Positions 20,874 through 28,437 of a DNA stretch of 64,000 nt are shown here, one piece after another. The translations under genes and the position numbers were made by a program. The DNA lies in NCBI GenBank assembly GCA_004557125.1, contig SFET01000006.1, forward strand, positions 25,186 through 89,185. Reading direction: 5' to 3'. The stretch is from Clostridiales bacterium (GTDB lineage Bacteria > Bacillota > Clostridia > Christensenellales > Aristaeellaceae). The notes under the pieces were generated by a model. That model made no database searches. It had not been told where the DNA came from and saw only the letters and a list, made by a program, of their open reading frames with translations. Numbering within the stretch: position 1 is the stretch's first letter; each line of letters begins with the position of its first letter.

Positions 20874-21313
20874 TTTATCTCTCCACTTCCCTTGACGCTG
20901 CGCACCCGCTTGAACACATCCATCGCCATGATGGTGATCCTGGGGAAGATCAGCGGCAAAAAGCATGCGATCCAGTTGAGCTTCAGCACGGCGATGCCCA
21001 CGATCAGCAGGCCCGCGCCCAGCAGCATCCGCAGCGAGTAGCTGCGACGCATCCACAGCTTTGCCAGCTTGACCGCGTCCGGATCCTGCTTTTCATCCTC
21101 CTGCGCCTTCGCACTCTCCGCGATGCGCTGCACGGTAATTCCCAGGAAAAAGAAGTTTGCCACGGCCAGCACGCAGCCATACAGCGCGCCCAGCAGCACA
21201 TTCAGCCGAAAGTGCCCCACAATGGCGAACACCGCCAGCATCACTGCCGTCATTACGAGTGTCCCGATTGCAATATGCCCGGTTTCCTTACGAACTGCCT
21301 CCTGCGGCTTCAT
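20870..21313 (-). CDS. atpI: AtpI-like membrane protein
   Basis: 147 aa with four predicted membrane segments (IGTLVMTAVMLAVFAIVGHF, NVLLGALYGCVLAVANFFFL, MLLGAGLLIVGIAVL and a final one). Proteins of this kind precede atpB in many Firmicutes and are thought to help c-ring assembly or ion supply. The ATG at 21313 is favoured by AAGGTGA six bases upstream; a TTG at 21337 is an alternative. First gene of the ATP synthase operon. I see no clear promoter, although AATTTGAGAGGA occurs twice about 80-110 bases upstream. Confidence 0.8.
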   Translation of the reverse strand: MKPQEAVRKETGHIAIGTLVMTAVMLAVFAIVGHFRLNVLLGALYGCVLAVANFFFLGITVQRIAESAKAQEDEKQDPDAVKLAKLWMRRSYSLRMLLGAGLLIVGIAVLKLNWIACFLPLIFPRITIMAMDVFKRVRSVKGSGEIK

Positions 21314-21475
21314 AGTTTTCACCTTCACGCTCGCCAAGAATTCGCTAATTTTGCATACCTGATTAAATTTCGCGCCCCGTCACTTTTTTCCTCTCAAATT
21401 GCCGCCTCCTCTCAAATTTTACAAAACCCCCAAAGATTGCCGGCCGTACAGCGCAGTCTTTACGCAATTGCAGCA

Positions 21476-21509
21476 AGAGGGCGCATCCCGCAAGCGGACT
21501 GCGCCCTCT
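21476..21509 (-). terminator. Hairpin after the SSB-like gene
   Basis: AGAGGGCGCA pairs with TGCGCCCTCT around a 14-base loop, 15 bases after the stop. The T tract is poor, so this is a probable rather than classic terminator. Confidence 0.5.
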
Positions 21510-21523
21510 CATTCCGGTTGACA

Positions 21524-22219
21524 TCAGTTGTGCAGCATTTCCTCGTGCCTGTGCGGATTCAATCCCTCCCCACGGACCATGCCCGGCGCAGGAAACCCCG
21601 CGTCCAGCTCCCCGTTCGCCGCCTCCAGCGTGAAGGCCGAGACCTCGTAGGCGTTGCGGGTCATGTACTCGCCGTTTTCCATCAGCTTTTGGTACTCCCG
21701 GGACTGCAGCCGCCCGGTGAGCCGGATGCGATCCCCCACCTGGAAGCGCGATGCGTACTGGGCGTTGCGGCCCCAGGCGATGCAGGGAATGTAATCGCTC
21801 TTGCCGAAGGCCCGGTTGACCGCCAGCATCATGTCGCAGATCTCCCGGCCAAAGGGTGTGGATCGGTAGATTGGCGGCTTGCACAGCACGCCCACCAGAG
21901 TGACCTTGTTCATGGTGTCGTTTTCCTGGGTCTCGGAGATGCTCTGCACGAACAGCGTGACCATCAGCCTTCCGCTGCCCTCCACCACCTTGTTGTACGA
22001 GCGCACCTGGCCGGTCATCAGCATCAGGCGGTCGCGATCCACCTGCGTCACGGCCAGCAGCTTGCCGGGAATCGTGACCGGCAGTCGGTCCACCGCTCCG
22101 GACAGGCGCTTCACCAGCAGCGTGCCGGTGTAGAAGGGTTCGTTCATCACCTCGTGGCTGTGTTCCAGTTTGTCCTCCAGGCGGCCTGCGGCTACAATTC
22201 GATTGTTGGGATTTTCCAT
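21524..22219 (-). CDS. Single-stranded-DNA-binding protein with two OB folds
   Basis: 231 aa. The second half (MNKVTLVGVLCKPPIYRSTP, DYIPCIAWGRNAQYA, QVGDRIRLTGRLQSREYQK) is a recognisable SSB OB fold. The first half (FYTGTLLVKRLSGAVDRLPV ... LFVQSI) looks like a diverged second OB domain. Tandem-OB SSB-like proteins of this length occur in Clostridia beside the ordinary housekeeping SSB. The acidic C-terminal tip of true SSB is missing (it ends EEMLHN). A DNA repair or replication role is inferred from the fold and from the neighbouring dinB. Confidence 0.82.
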   Translation of the reverse strand: MENPNNRIVAAGRLEDKLEHSHEVMNEPFYTGTLLVKRLSGAVDRLPVTIPGKLLAVTQVDRDRLMLMTGQVRSYNKVVEGSGRLMVTLFVQSISETQENDTMNKVTLVGVLCKPPIYRSTPFGREICDMMLAVNRAFGKSDYIPCIAWGRNAQYASRFQVGDRIRLTGRLQSREYQKLMENGEYMTRNAYEVSAFTLEAANGELDAGFPAPGMVRGEGLNPHRHEEMLHN

Positions 22220-22293
22220 GGTATCACCTCTGGTTGATTCAGAATGCGTTTTTACCCTATATTCTATGCAAAATACCCCGGCTTCATTCCGAT

Positions 22294-22533
22294 TTATACC
22301 TTCGCCTCCACGAACCAGCGGCCCTCATCCTCGAACAGATAGGTCTCCTTCCCCAGAATGCGCACCGTGTAGCGCACGCCCTGGCCGCCGGCCTTCAGCG
22401 CCGCAGCCCGGCGCACATCCAGCAGCTTGTCCACCTCGAAGCGCTGTCCATCCTCCCACTCCACCTCCAGTGGGCGCACCCCACCCTGCTCGTCGTGGCG
22501 GGCAATCACATTCACATAGACCCTTCGCGCCAT
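22294..22533 (-). CDS. Small conserved protein partnered with the Y-family polymerase
   Basis: 79 aa, MARRVYVNVIARHDEQGGVR. A compact predicted beta-rich protein with PLEVEWEDGQRFEVDKLLDV. It starts 6 bases after the dinB stop behind GGAGAGG, so it is in the LexA-controlled transcript. I recall similar small proteins after Y-family polymerase genes in Firmicutes, with no known function. Confidence 0.7.
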   Translation of the reverse strand: MARRVYVNVIARHDEQGGVRPLEVEWEDGQRFEVDKLLDVRRAAALKAGGQGVRYTVRILGKETYLFEDEGRWFVEAKV

Positions 22534-22539
22534 CGTTCA

Positions 22540-23787
22540 TCATCCTCTCCAGCCCACGGGATGGATCACATGATCGTCCCGCGGATTGATTGCATTCAGC
22601 CCCGCATCCGCCAGCAGGCTCGCACGGCCGATGCTGCCGTGGCCGAAGCGGCGGCGGATGTCCCGCACCGCATCCTCCAGCCCGTAGCGCCGCTGGTTTG
22701 CATCCGGGAACATACAGATCTGCTGGTTGCCGCCCTGCATCTCCAGACAGGACACGCTCACGCCCAGGCTGCGGATGGGCCGATCCCAGCGGTATCGTTC
22801 CCGGAACAGCGCCTGCGCATGCGCCGCGATGTCCCGGGAGAGCGCCGTGGGCGCGGAGATCTTCCGCTGACAGGACAGGCTGTGCAGCTCGCAGTCGCGC
22901 ACGTACAGCGTAATCACGCTGCCCCGCAGGTTCTGCACCCGCAGCCGCTCCGCCACGCTCTCCGAGAGCAGCAGAAGCACCAGGTGCACGTCGTGATCGT
23001 CCACCAGATCCCTCGGCGTGGTGGTGCTGTTGCCCACCGACTTCACCTGCGCCGCCTCGTCCACCGACATCACCGGCGAACAATCGTTGCCCCGGGCAAA
23101 GTTCCAGATCATCTCCCCGTTCTTGCCCATGGCATAGCGCAGCGCATTCGGATCGCAGTTGGCCAGATCGCCGATGGTGCGGATGTTGCGGCTGTTCAGT
23201 CTGCGCTTCGTGGCCGGGCCGACGAACAGCAGCTCCTCCACCGGCAGCGGCCACACCTTCTGCCGGAAGTTCTCCGGCGTGATCACCGTGGTCGCGTCCG
23301 GCTTCTTCATGTCCGAGCCCAGCTTGGCGAAGATCTTGTTGAAGGACACCCCCACCGACACCGTAAGCCCCAGCTCCTCCTTCGCCCGACGGCGCAGCTC
23401 ATCCGCGATCTCCTCGCCGCTCCTGGCATGGCCCGTCACGTCCAGCCAGGCCTCGTCCAGACCGAAGGGCTCGATGTAGTCGGTGTAGTCGGCATAGATC
23501 TGCCGCATCATCTTTGAAAAGCGCATGTAGCGCTTGAAGTTCGGCGGAAGCACCTGCAACCCCGGGCACTTCTGCCGCGCCTGCCAGATGGCCTCCCCCG
23601 TCTTGACGCCCATGCGCTTGGCCAGATCGTTCTTCGCCAGCACGATGCCGTGGCGCGCCTCCGGATCGCCGCACACCGCCAGCGGCACCTTGCGCAGCTC
23701 GGGGTTGTACACGCACTCCACGCTTGCATAGAAGTTGTTCAGATCGCTGTGCAGTATGGTTCGCACGCGCCTCACCGCCTTTTTCAT
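22540..23787 (-). CDS. dinB: DNA polymerase IV-like Y-family translesion polymerase
   Basis: 415 aa. ILHSDLNNFYASVE holds the first catalytic carboxylate and the steric-gate region; EPFGLDEAWLDVTGHA carries the D-E pair; VSVGVSFNKIFAKLGSDMKKP and the HhH segment FVGPATKRRLNSRNIRTIGD follow, then a little-finger domain. It bypasses DNA lesions under SOS control. The ATG at 23787 lies in a leader that also contains the LexA box and has no RBS; GTG at 23766 (VRTILHSDL) has GGTGAGG upstream and is a plausible true start. Confidence 0.93.
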   Translation of the reverse strand: MKKAVRRVRTILHSDLNNFYASVECVYNPELRKVPLAVCGDPEARHGIVLAKNDLAKRMGVKTGEAIWQARQKCPGLQVLPPNFKRYMRFSKMMRQIYADYTDYIEPFGLDEAWLDVTGHARSGEEIADELRRRAKEELGLTVSVGVSFNKIFAKLGSDMKKPDATTVITPENFRQKVWPLPVEELLFVGPATKRRLNSRNIRTIGDLANCDPNALRYAMGKNGEMIWNFARGNDCSPVMSVDEAAQVKSVGNSTTTPRDLVDDHDVHLVLLLLSESVAERLRVQNLRGSVITLYVRDCELHSLSCQRKISAPTALSRDIAAHAQALFRERYRWDRPIRSLGVSVSCLEMQGGNQQICMFPDANQRRYGLEDAVRDIRRRFGHGSIGRASLLADAGLNAINPRDDHVIHPVGWRG

Positions 23788-23793
23788 GCATTG

Positions 23794-23807
23794 CGAACAT
23801 TTGTTCG
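23794..23807. promoter_or_regulatory. LexA (SOS) box of dinB
   Basis: CGAACATTTGTTCG, an exact match to the Firmicute LexA pattern CGAAC-N4-GTTCG. It lies just downstream of the -10 element, where repressor would block transcription. Confidence 0.88.
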
Positions 23808-23815
23808 ATATTTAT

Positions 23816-23843
23816 ATTATAGCACAGATGTTCGAAAAAGCAA
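23816..23843 (-). promoter_or_regulatory. dinB promoter
   Basis: Minus-strand TATAAT at 23816-23821 with TTGCTT at 23838-23843, spacer 16. Confidence 0.65.
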
Positions 23844-23892
23844 TCGAACGCAGGATTAAATCGCACAGGTGGAATTGCGGCGCAAATCGCCC

Positions 23893-23921
23893 TTGTGAAT
23901 GGCCCGAAATGATGCTATAAT
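23893..23921 (+). promoter_or_regulatory. Promoter of the DNA methyltransferase gene
   Basis: TTGTGA at 23893-23898, 17-base spacer, TATAAT at 23916-23921; GGGAGG and ATG follow within 32 bases. Confidence 0.72.
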
Positions 23922-23951
23922 GGTGGAAGTGATTGACTGGGAGGATGTTGC

Positions 23952-25223
23952 ATGGAGCCAAGGAGAGTTGCCGTTGCGCGCGAGATGCACGAGGGAAGCG
24001 GTTCGAAGGGGTGCTTTCTGCTCTGTGACGTACTGCAGGGCCTGGATGCGCTGATGGATGCGCAGGAAGGACAGATCAAGCTGATCTACCTAGATCCGCC
24101 GTTCCAGACGGGCGAGAAGTTCACGATGCGCGTGCGCGTGGGTGAAGCGGACTGGAAGGCGGGCAGGGGTTCCCTCGAGCTGGAGACCTTCAGCGATGCG
24201 ATGAGCCGGGCGCAGTTTCTGGATCTGATGCGCGCGGTGCTCACGCGCTGCCATAGGCTGCTGCGCAGCGACGGCATGCTGTTTCTGCACATCGACTATC
24301 GCACCCACCCCTACCTGCGGCTGATGATGGATGAGATCTTCGGCGAGGACAACTTCCTCAACGAGATCATCTGGGTCTATCAGTCCGGCGGGCGGTCGCT
24401 GAAGCACTTCAGCCGCAAGCACGACGTAATCCTGTTCTACCGCAAGTCGGCGCAGTACGACTTCAACGTGGCGGAGGTCATGGCGCCGCCAACGGAGCCG
24501 CGCAGCAACCACATGCGCAGGCACGTGGATCCGGACGGCCGCGTGTACCGCTCCATACGCACCGGCGGACGGGTCTACACCTACTACGACGACGATCCGG
24601 TGGCGCCCACCGACGTGTGGAACGATCTCTCCCACCTGCAGCAGAAAGATCCGGAGCGCACCGGATACGACACCCAGAAGCCGCTCTCGCTCCTGGAGCG
24701 CATCGTCAAGTGCGGCTCCCGCGCGGGCGAGACGGTGCTGGATCCCTTCGCCGGCAGCAGCACCACGCTGGAGGCGGCCCGGCGCTGCGGACGCAACTTC
24801 ATCGGCATCGACTGCTGCCCGCTGACGCTGAACATCGCGCGGCGGCGGCTGTTCGGAGCGGAGTACGCGCTGGAGTATCCGCAGTTCGCGGGAAATCCCC
24901 TGTGCAGGGCCACGGCGGTGCCCGGTGTGGGCTTCTATCACGTGGTTCTGGAGCGCTTCGAGCTGGAGGATGGCATTGTGGAGCGCGCGCTCAGCGGCTT
25001 GGACGGCGTGGACGCCTGGTCGGTGGGCTACCTGCGCGACGGTGCCTATGTGGCCATGGCGGAGTCCGTGCGCACCAAGCGCAACCCGGCCCTGCGCGCG
25101 GCGCTGGATGCGCCGGTGTATGCCGGTCAGCTTGCGCTGTGCGTCAGCGACGTCACCGGCCGCTGCTTCTGCTACGAAATTGATCCGGAATCATCCTTAT
25201 CCGTTAACATTCACGAGATATAA
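23952..25223 (+). CDS. Orphan amino-DNA methyltransferase (beta-class, N6-adenine or N4-cytosine)
   Basis: 423 aa. The catalytic motif IV, IYLDPPFQTG (DPPF at 48-51), precedes the SAM-binding motif I, LDPFAGSSTT (about 263), with GYDTQKP (motif X) just before it; this order defines beta-class enzymes. DNEFLNEII-type and KHFSRKHDVILFYRK blocks agree with type III/Mod-like amino-methyltransferases, but the length is short for a Mod subunit. About 130 C-terminal residues are unlike the core and may select target. No restriction endonuclease lies nearby, so it is probably an orphan or regulatory methylase. Confidence 0.87.
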   Translation: MEPRRVAVAREMHEGSGSKGCFLLCDVLQGLDALMDAQEGQIKLIYLDPPFQTGEKFTMRVRVGEADWKAGRGSLELETFSDAMSRAQFLDLMRAVLTRCHRLLRSDGMLFLHIDYRTHPYLRLMMDEIFGEDNFLNEIIWVYQSGGRSLKHFSRKHDVILFYRKSAQYDFNVAEVMAPPTEPRSNHMRRHVDPDGRVYRSIRTGGRVYTYYDDDPVAPTDVWNDLSHLQQKDPERTGYDTQKPLSLLERIVKCGSRAGETVLDPFAGSSTTLEAARRCGRNFIGIDCCPLTLNIARRRLFGAEYALEYPQFAGNPLCRATAVPGVGFYHVVLERFELEDGIVERALSGLDGVDAWSVGYLRDGAYVAMAESVRTKRNPALRAALDAPVYAGQLALCVSDVTGRCFCYEIDPESSLSVNIHEI

Positions 25224-25251
25224 TGAGACGATCATATGTGGGAGGGATTCC

Positions 25252-25449
25252 ATGCTGCTCAACATCGGCGATGTGGTGAAAATGCGCAAGGCGCACCCCT
25301 GCGGAAACGATCTGTGGAGGATCACCTACGTGGGTGCGGACGTAAAGATGCGCTGCGAGAAGTGCGGGCGCATCGTGATGCTGGACCGGCCCACCTTCGA
25401 AAAGCGGATGAAGAAGATCGTGGAATCCGCCGCTAAACCGGAGGCATGA
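25252..25449 (+). CDS. DUF951 family zinc-ribbon-like protein
   Basis: 65 aa, MLLNIGDVVKMRKAHPCGND. The MRCEKCGRIVML motif with two cysteines and the conserved HPCG are the DUF951 (YyzM-like) hallmarks. Role unknown; it is widespread in Firmicutes. ATG 25252 follows GGGAGGG and a TATAAT at 25219-25224. Its TGA overlaps the next start (ATGA). Confidence 0.9.
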   Translation: MLLNIGDVVKMRKAHPCGNDLWRITYVGADVKMRCEKCGRIVMLDRPTFEKRMKKIVESAAKPEA

Positions 25450-25988
25450 GCGCGCGACCGCTGCGCCGGCGCAAGCGTTCCTCGCGGCTGAACCGCCGCT
25501 TTCCCCTTCGGACTGCGCTGGTTCTGCTCTGCATCGCGCTGATCCTCGTGCTGCTGCGGCTGTTCGCGTTTCACCTGGTGCGCATCGAGGGCAATTCCAT
25601 GCGCGACACCCTCAACAGCGGCGACATCGTGCTCGTGACCCGCTTCGACTACCGCTTCGGCGGCACAGCGGAGCGCGGCGACATCGTGGAATGCCGCTTT
25701 CCCGGGCGCGTGGACGCCTATGTGAAGCGGGTGATCGGCCTGCCGGGCGAGACGGTGGAAATCCGCGACGGAAGAACCTGGATCGACGCTGCGCTCCTGG
25801 AGGAGCCCTACGTGTTCAGTTCCCAGGAGGATTACAGCATCGCGCTGGGCGAGGACGAATACCTGGTGCTGGGCGACAACCGCGCGGAGAGCTACGACAG
25901 CCGCGCGTCGGATATGGGGCCCGTTTCGGGCAGGGACCTGCTCGGCCGCGTGCGCTTTCGCATCTGGCCGCCGGGTTCCGCGCAATGA
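25446..25988 (+). CDS. lepB: Signal peptidase I (first of two)
   Basis: 180 aa. One N-terminal membrane anchor (ALVLLCIALILVLLRLFAF), then catalytic Ser51 in IEGNSMRDTL and Lys94 in YVKRVIGLPGETVEI, and the box LVLGDNRAESYDSR. It cleaves signal peptides of exported proteins on the outer face of the membrane. It overlaps DUF951 by ATGA and is followed after 74 bases by a second lepB. Confidence 0.95.
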   Translation: MSARPLRRRKRSSRLNRRFPLRTALVLLCIALILVLLRLFAFHLVRIEGNSMRDTLNSGDIVLVTRFDYRFGGTAERGDIVECRFPGRVDAYVKRVIGLPGETVEIRDGRTWIDAALLEEPYVFSSQEDYSIALGEDEYLVLGDNRAESYDSRASDMGPVSGRDLLGRVRFRIWPPGSAQ

Positions 25989-26062
25989 GCGCAGGATGCA
26001 TGCAACCGCCGGAAGGCCGGCGCAATTATCGGAAATAATCACAGGAAACGAGGTACATCGTC

Positions 26063-26836
26063 ATGGAGGAAAACAACAAGTTCCATTCTGAACAGGATTC
26101 CGTCGAAACCGACGTTCGCCCGGACGAAGCAAATGACCGGCAGGAAGGCGCCGAAGCTCAGGCGAATCCCGAAGGCGCACGCCCCTCTGTGGACGAGGTC
26201 GTGGATTCGGTGATCCCCGAGGCCGACCGCAATGCGCAGAAGCCGAAAAAGAGCTGGAAGAAGGAGCTGCGGGAGTGGATCGTCTCCCTGGCCGCCGCGC
26301 TGATGGTGGTGTTCTTCATCCGCAACTTCCTGTTCCAGATCATCCGCGTGGACGGCGACTCCATGTATTCCACGCTGCTGAACAACGAGCGCCTGTTCGT
26401 CACCATTCCCGACGTGAAGCTCAACGGCGTAGAGCGCGGCGATATCGTGATCTGCCACTATCCCAACCGCGGCAGCACGAACTTCGTCAAGCGCGCCGTC
26501 GGCGTGCCGGGAGACGTGATCTACCGCGAATGCGGCGTGACCCACGTGGTGTACGAGACCACCGACGAAAACGGCGAGACCGTGACCGTGGACGAGATGC
26601 TGGACGAGCGCATGATGCTCTACTTCCCGCTGGGCTCCACCGATGATTTCGAAGCCTACACCCTGGGCGAGGACGAATACTTCGTGGTTGGCGACAACCG
26701 CTACAACAGCCACGATTCCCGCGACTGGAACGACGCGGATCCCAGCAGGGACGTTGGCCCCATCACCGGCGACATGATCGTGGGCAAGGTGCAGTGCGTC
26801 GTGTGGCCGCTGAGCTCCATTCGCGTTCCGGAATAA
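26063..26836 (+). CDS. lepB: Signal peptidase I (second of two)
   Basis: 257 aa. A charged N-terminal extension of about 65 residues precedes the membrane helix (VSLAAALMVVFFIRNFLFQ). Catalytic Ser100 is in RVDGDSMYSTLL, Lys143 in FVKRAVGVPGDVI, then FVVGDNRYNSHDSRDW. It has an insertion (TTDENGETVTVDEM) absent from its neighbour. Paralogous pairs are common in Firmicutes and often divide substrates. GAAACGAGG precedes the ATG. Confidence 0.95.
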   Translation: MEENNKFHSEQDSVETDVRPDEANDRQEGAEAQANPEGARPSVDEVVDSVIPEADRNAQKPKKSWKKELREWIVSLAAALMVVFFIRNFLFQIIRVDGDSMYSTLLNNERLFVTIPDVKLNGVERGDIVICHYPNRGSTNFVKRAVGVPGDVIYRECGVTHVVYETTDENGETVTVDEMLDERMMLYFPLGSTDDFEAYTLGEDEYFVVGDNRYNSHDSRDWNDADPSRDVGPITGDMIVGKVQCVVWPLSSIRVPE

Positions 26837-26851
26837 GCAAAGGAGCATTGA

Positions 26852-28363
26852 ATGAAGAAAAAACAACAGCGCCTGGTGCGCATCATCGCCATCGTGCTTG
26901 CAATTCTGCTGGCTGGAAGCGCCATCGTATCCGTCGCGATCAGCCTGGCCTACGCCGAGGAGGCGCAGCCAACGGAGCGGAATCAGTACAGCTTTACAAT
27001 GGAATACCTCGGAGAGGAACAAGCGCTGCGCGTGTCGCAGCGCCTTGTCTATCTAAACGACTCAGGGATTCATCTGGACCGCGTGGTGTTCTATGCGCCG
27101 GCCAACCTGTTCCGCCGCCAGAGCGCGCTGATGTACAGCGACGCGGAGTGGACCGATGTCTTTCCCCGGGGCTATCTGCCCGGCGGTGCCGAGCTGCTGG
27201 ATGTGCGGGTGGACGATGCTGCGACCGATTGGGGCTTTCAGGGCAGCGATGAAATCTACCTGCGCGTCGCCTGCGATCTGGAGCCGGGACAATCCTGCGA
27301 ATTTGCCTTCGATTACTACCTGCTGCTGACGGACAACCGCGCCTTTCTGGGCGTGTCCGAGCTGGACTGGCGGCTGAGCGACTTCTACTTCGCGCCGGCC
27401 TATGTGGACGAGCTCTACGGCGAATTCATGCTCAGCACGCCCACCGCCTTCACCCGCTGGATCCACTCCCCCGCCGCCGACTTCACGGCGACCCTCGTTC
27501 TGCCGGATCTGTTCCTGCTGGCTTCCAGCGGAATCGAGCAGGCCGAGACGGATTCCGAAAACCACGTCACCCGCTGGACGATCACGGCGGAAAACGCCCG
27601 TGATTTTGCGCTAAACTTCGGCCTGCGCTATCGGGAGAGCGTGCGCACCACCGCGTCCGGCGTGGAGCTTCGCGCCGTCACCAACCTGCGCGGCAAGGCA
27701 GGCAAGTTGCTGGATATCGCCGAGGAGACCATCGAGACGCTGGAGGCATGGTTCGGCCCCTTCCCCGTGCAACAGCTGGACATTGTGCAGTCGGATTGCA
27801 CCCCGCAGCTGCTGGATCACAGCGGCTGCATCTGGCTCAGCGAGGACGCGCTCAAATCCGACGATCTCGCCCATCTGCTGCGCACGGCCATCGCCCGGCA
27901 GTACTTCGGCTTCTCCGCCTACGCGCAGCCCGGTGCGGATGCGTGGCTGTCGGATTCCATCTCGGAGTATCTGGGCTATCTGCTGCTGGAGGAGAGCGAG
28001 GGCAACGCCGCCTACCTCTCTGCGCTGAATGCGAAGGTGGTTCCCGCGCTGCAGCTCACCATTCCCGGCGGACTGGTGGTCACCAGCGACGCTTCGCTGT
28101 TCACCGCCAGCGAATACGGCATCGTGGTGCGCGACCGCGGCGCCGCGGTGTTCCACGAGCTGCGCACCGCCATGGGCCGGGAGGAGCTGATCGACGGCCT
28201 GCGCGCCTTCTACCAGCTCGGCCAACAGACGGACGTGCTCACCGAGATGGATCTGGTGCGCTGTCTGGACGAGACCAGCGGCAAGAGCTGGGAGAAGTTC
28301 CTGACCGACTGGGTGTTCAACATCGGCGATTACGTGGATCAGTCCATCGACTGGCTGGACTGA
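26852..28363 (+). CDS. Membrane-anchored M1-peptidase-like protein lacking the zinc site
   Basis: 503 aa. One N-terminal membrane helix (residues 8-33), then an extracellular beta-rich part and an M1/gluzincin-like helical part. The expected HExxH-x18-E lies at residues 345-368, but reads T-A-I-A-R (345-349) and Asp368, while flanking residues (RQYFGF, AWLSDSISEYLGYL) keep the M1 pattern. All three zinc ligands are therefore substituted and the protein should be inactive as a peptidase. It is 15 bases after lepB, same transcript. Possible binding or chaperone function outside the membrane is speculation. Confidence 0.75.
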   Translation: MKKKQQRLVRIIAIVLAILLAGSAIVSVAISLAYAEEAQPTERNQYSFTMEYLGEEQALRVSQRLVYLNDSGIHLDRVVFYAPANLFRRQSALMYSDAEWTDVFPRGYLPGGAELLDVRVDDAATDWGFQGSDEIYLRVACDLEPGQSCEFAFDYYLLLTDNRAFLGVSELDWRLSDFYFAPAYVDELYGEFMLSTPTAFTRWIHSPAADFTATLVLPDLFLLASSGIEQAETDSENHVTRWTITAENARDFALNFGLRYRESVRTTASGVELRAVTNLRGKAGKLLDIAEETIETLEAWFGPFPVQQLDIVQSDCTPQLLDHSGCIWLSEDALKSDDLAHLLRTAIARQYFGFSAYAQPGADAWLSDSISEYLGYLLLEESEGNAAYLSALNAKVVPALQLTIPGGLVVTSDASLFTASEYGIVVRDRGAAVFHELRTAMGREELIDGLRAFYQLGQQTDVLTEMDLVRCLDETSGKSWEKFLTDWVFNIGDYVDQSIDWLD

Positions 28364-28391
28364 GGCTCCCCCATCAATCCGGAGCATGCAA

Positions 28392-28423
28392 AACCCCTGT
28401 GCAGGGTAAACTGCACAGGGGTT
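28392..28423. terminator. Bidirectional terminator
   Basis: AACCCCTGTGCAG (28392-28404) pairs perfectly with CTGCACAGGGGTT (28411-28423) between converging genes; A- and T-rich flanks are short. Confidence 0.75.
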
Positions 28424-28437
28424 CTCTCATGCTTCCG

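Noticed and set aside
23952..25223. Methyltransferase as half of a restriction-modification system
   Set aside because: The genes on both sides (dinB, DUF951, lepB) are not endonucleases, and no frame of suitable size is left unexplained.
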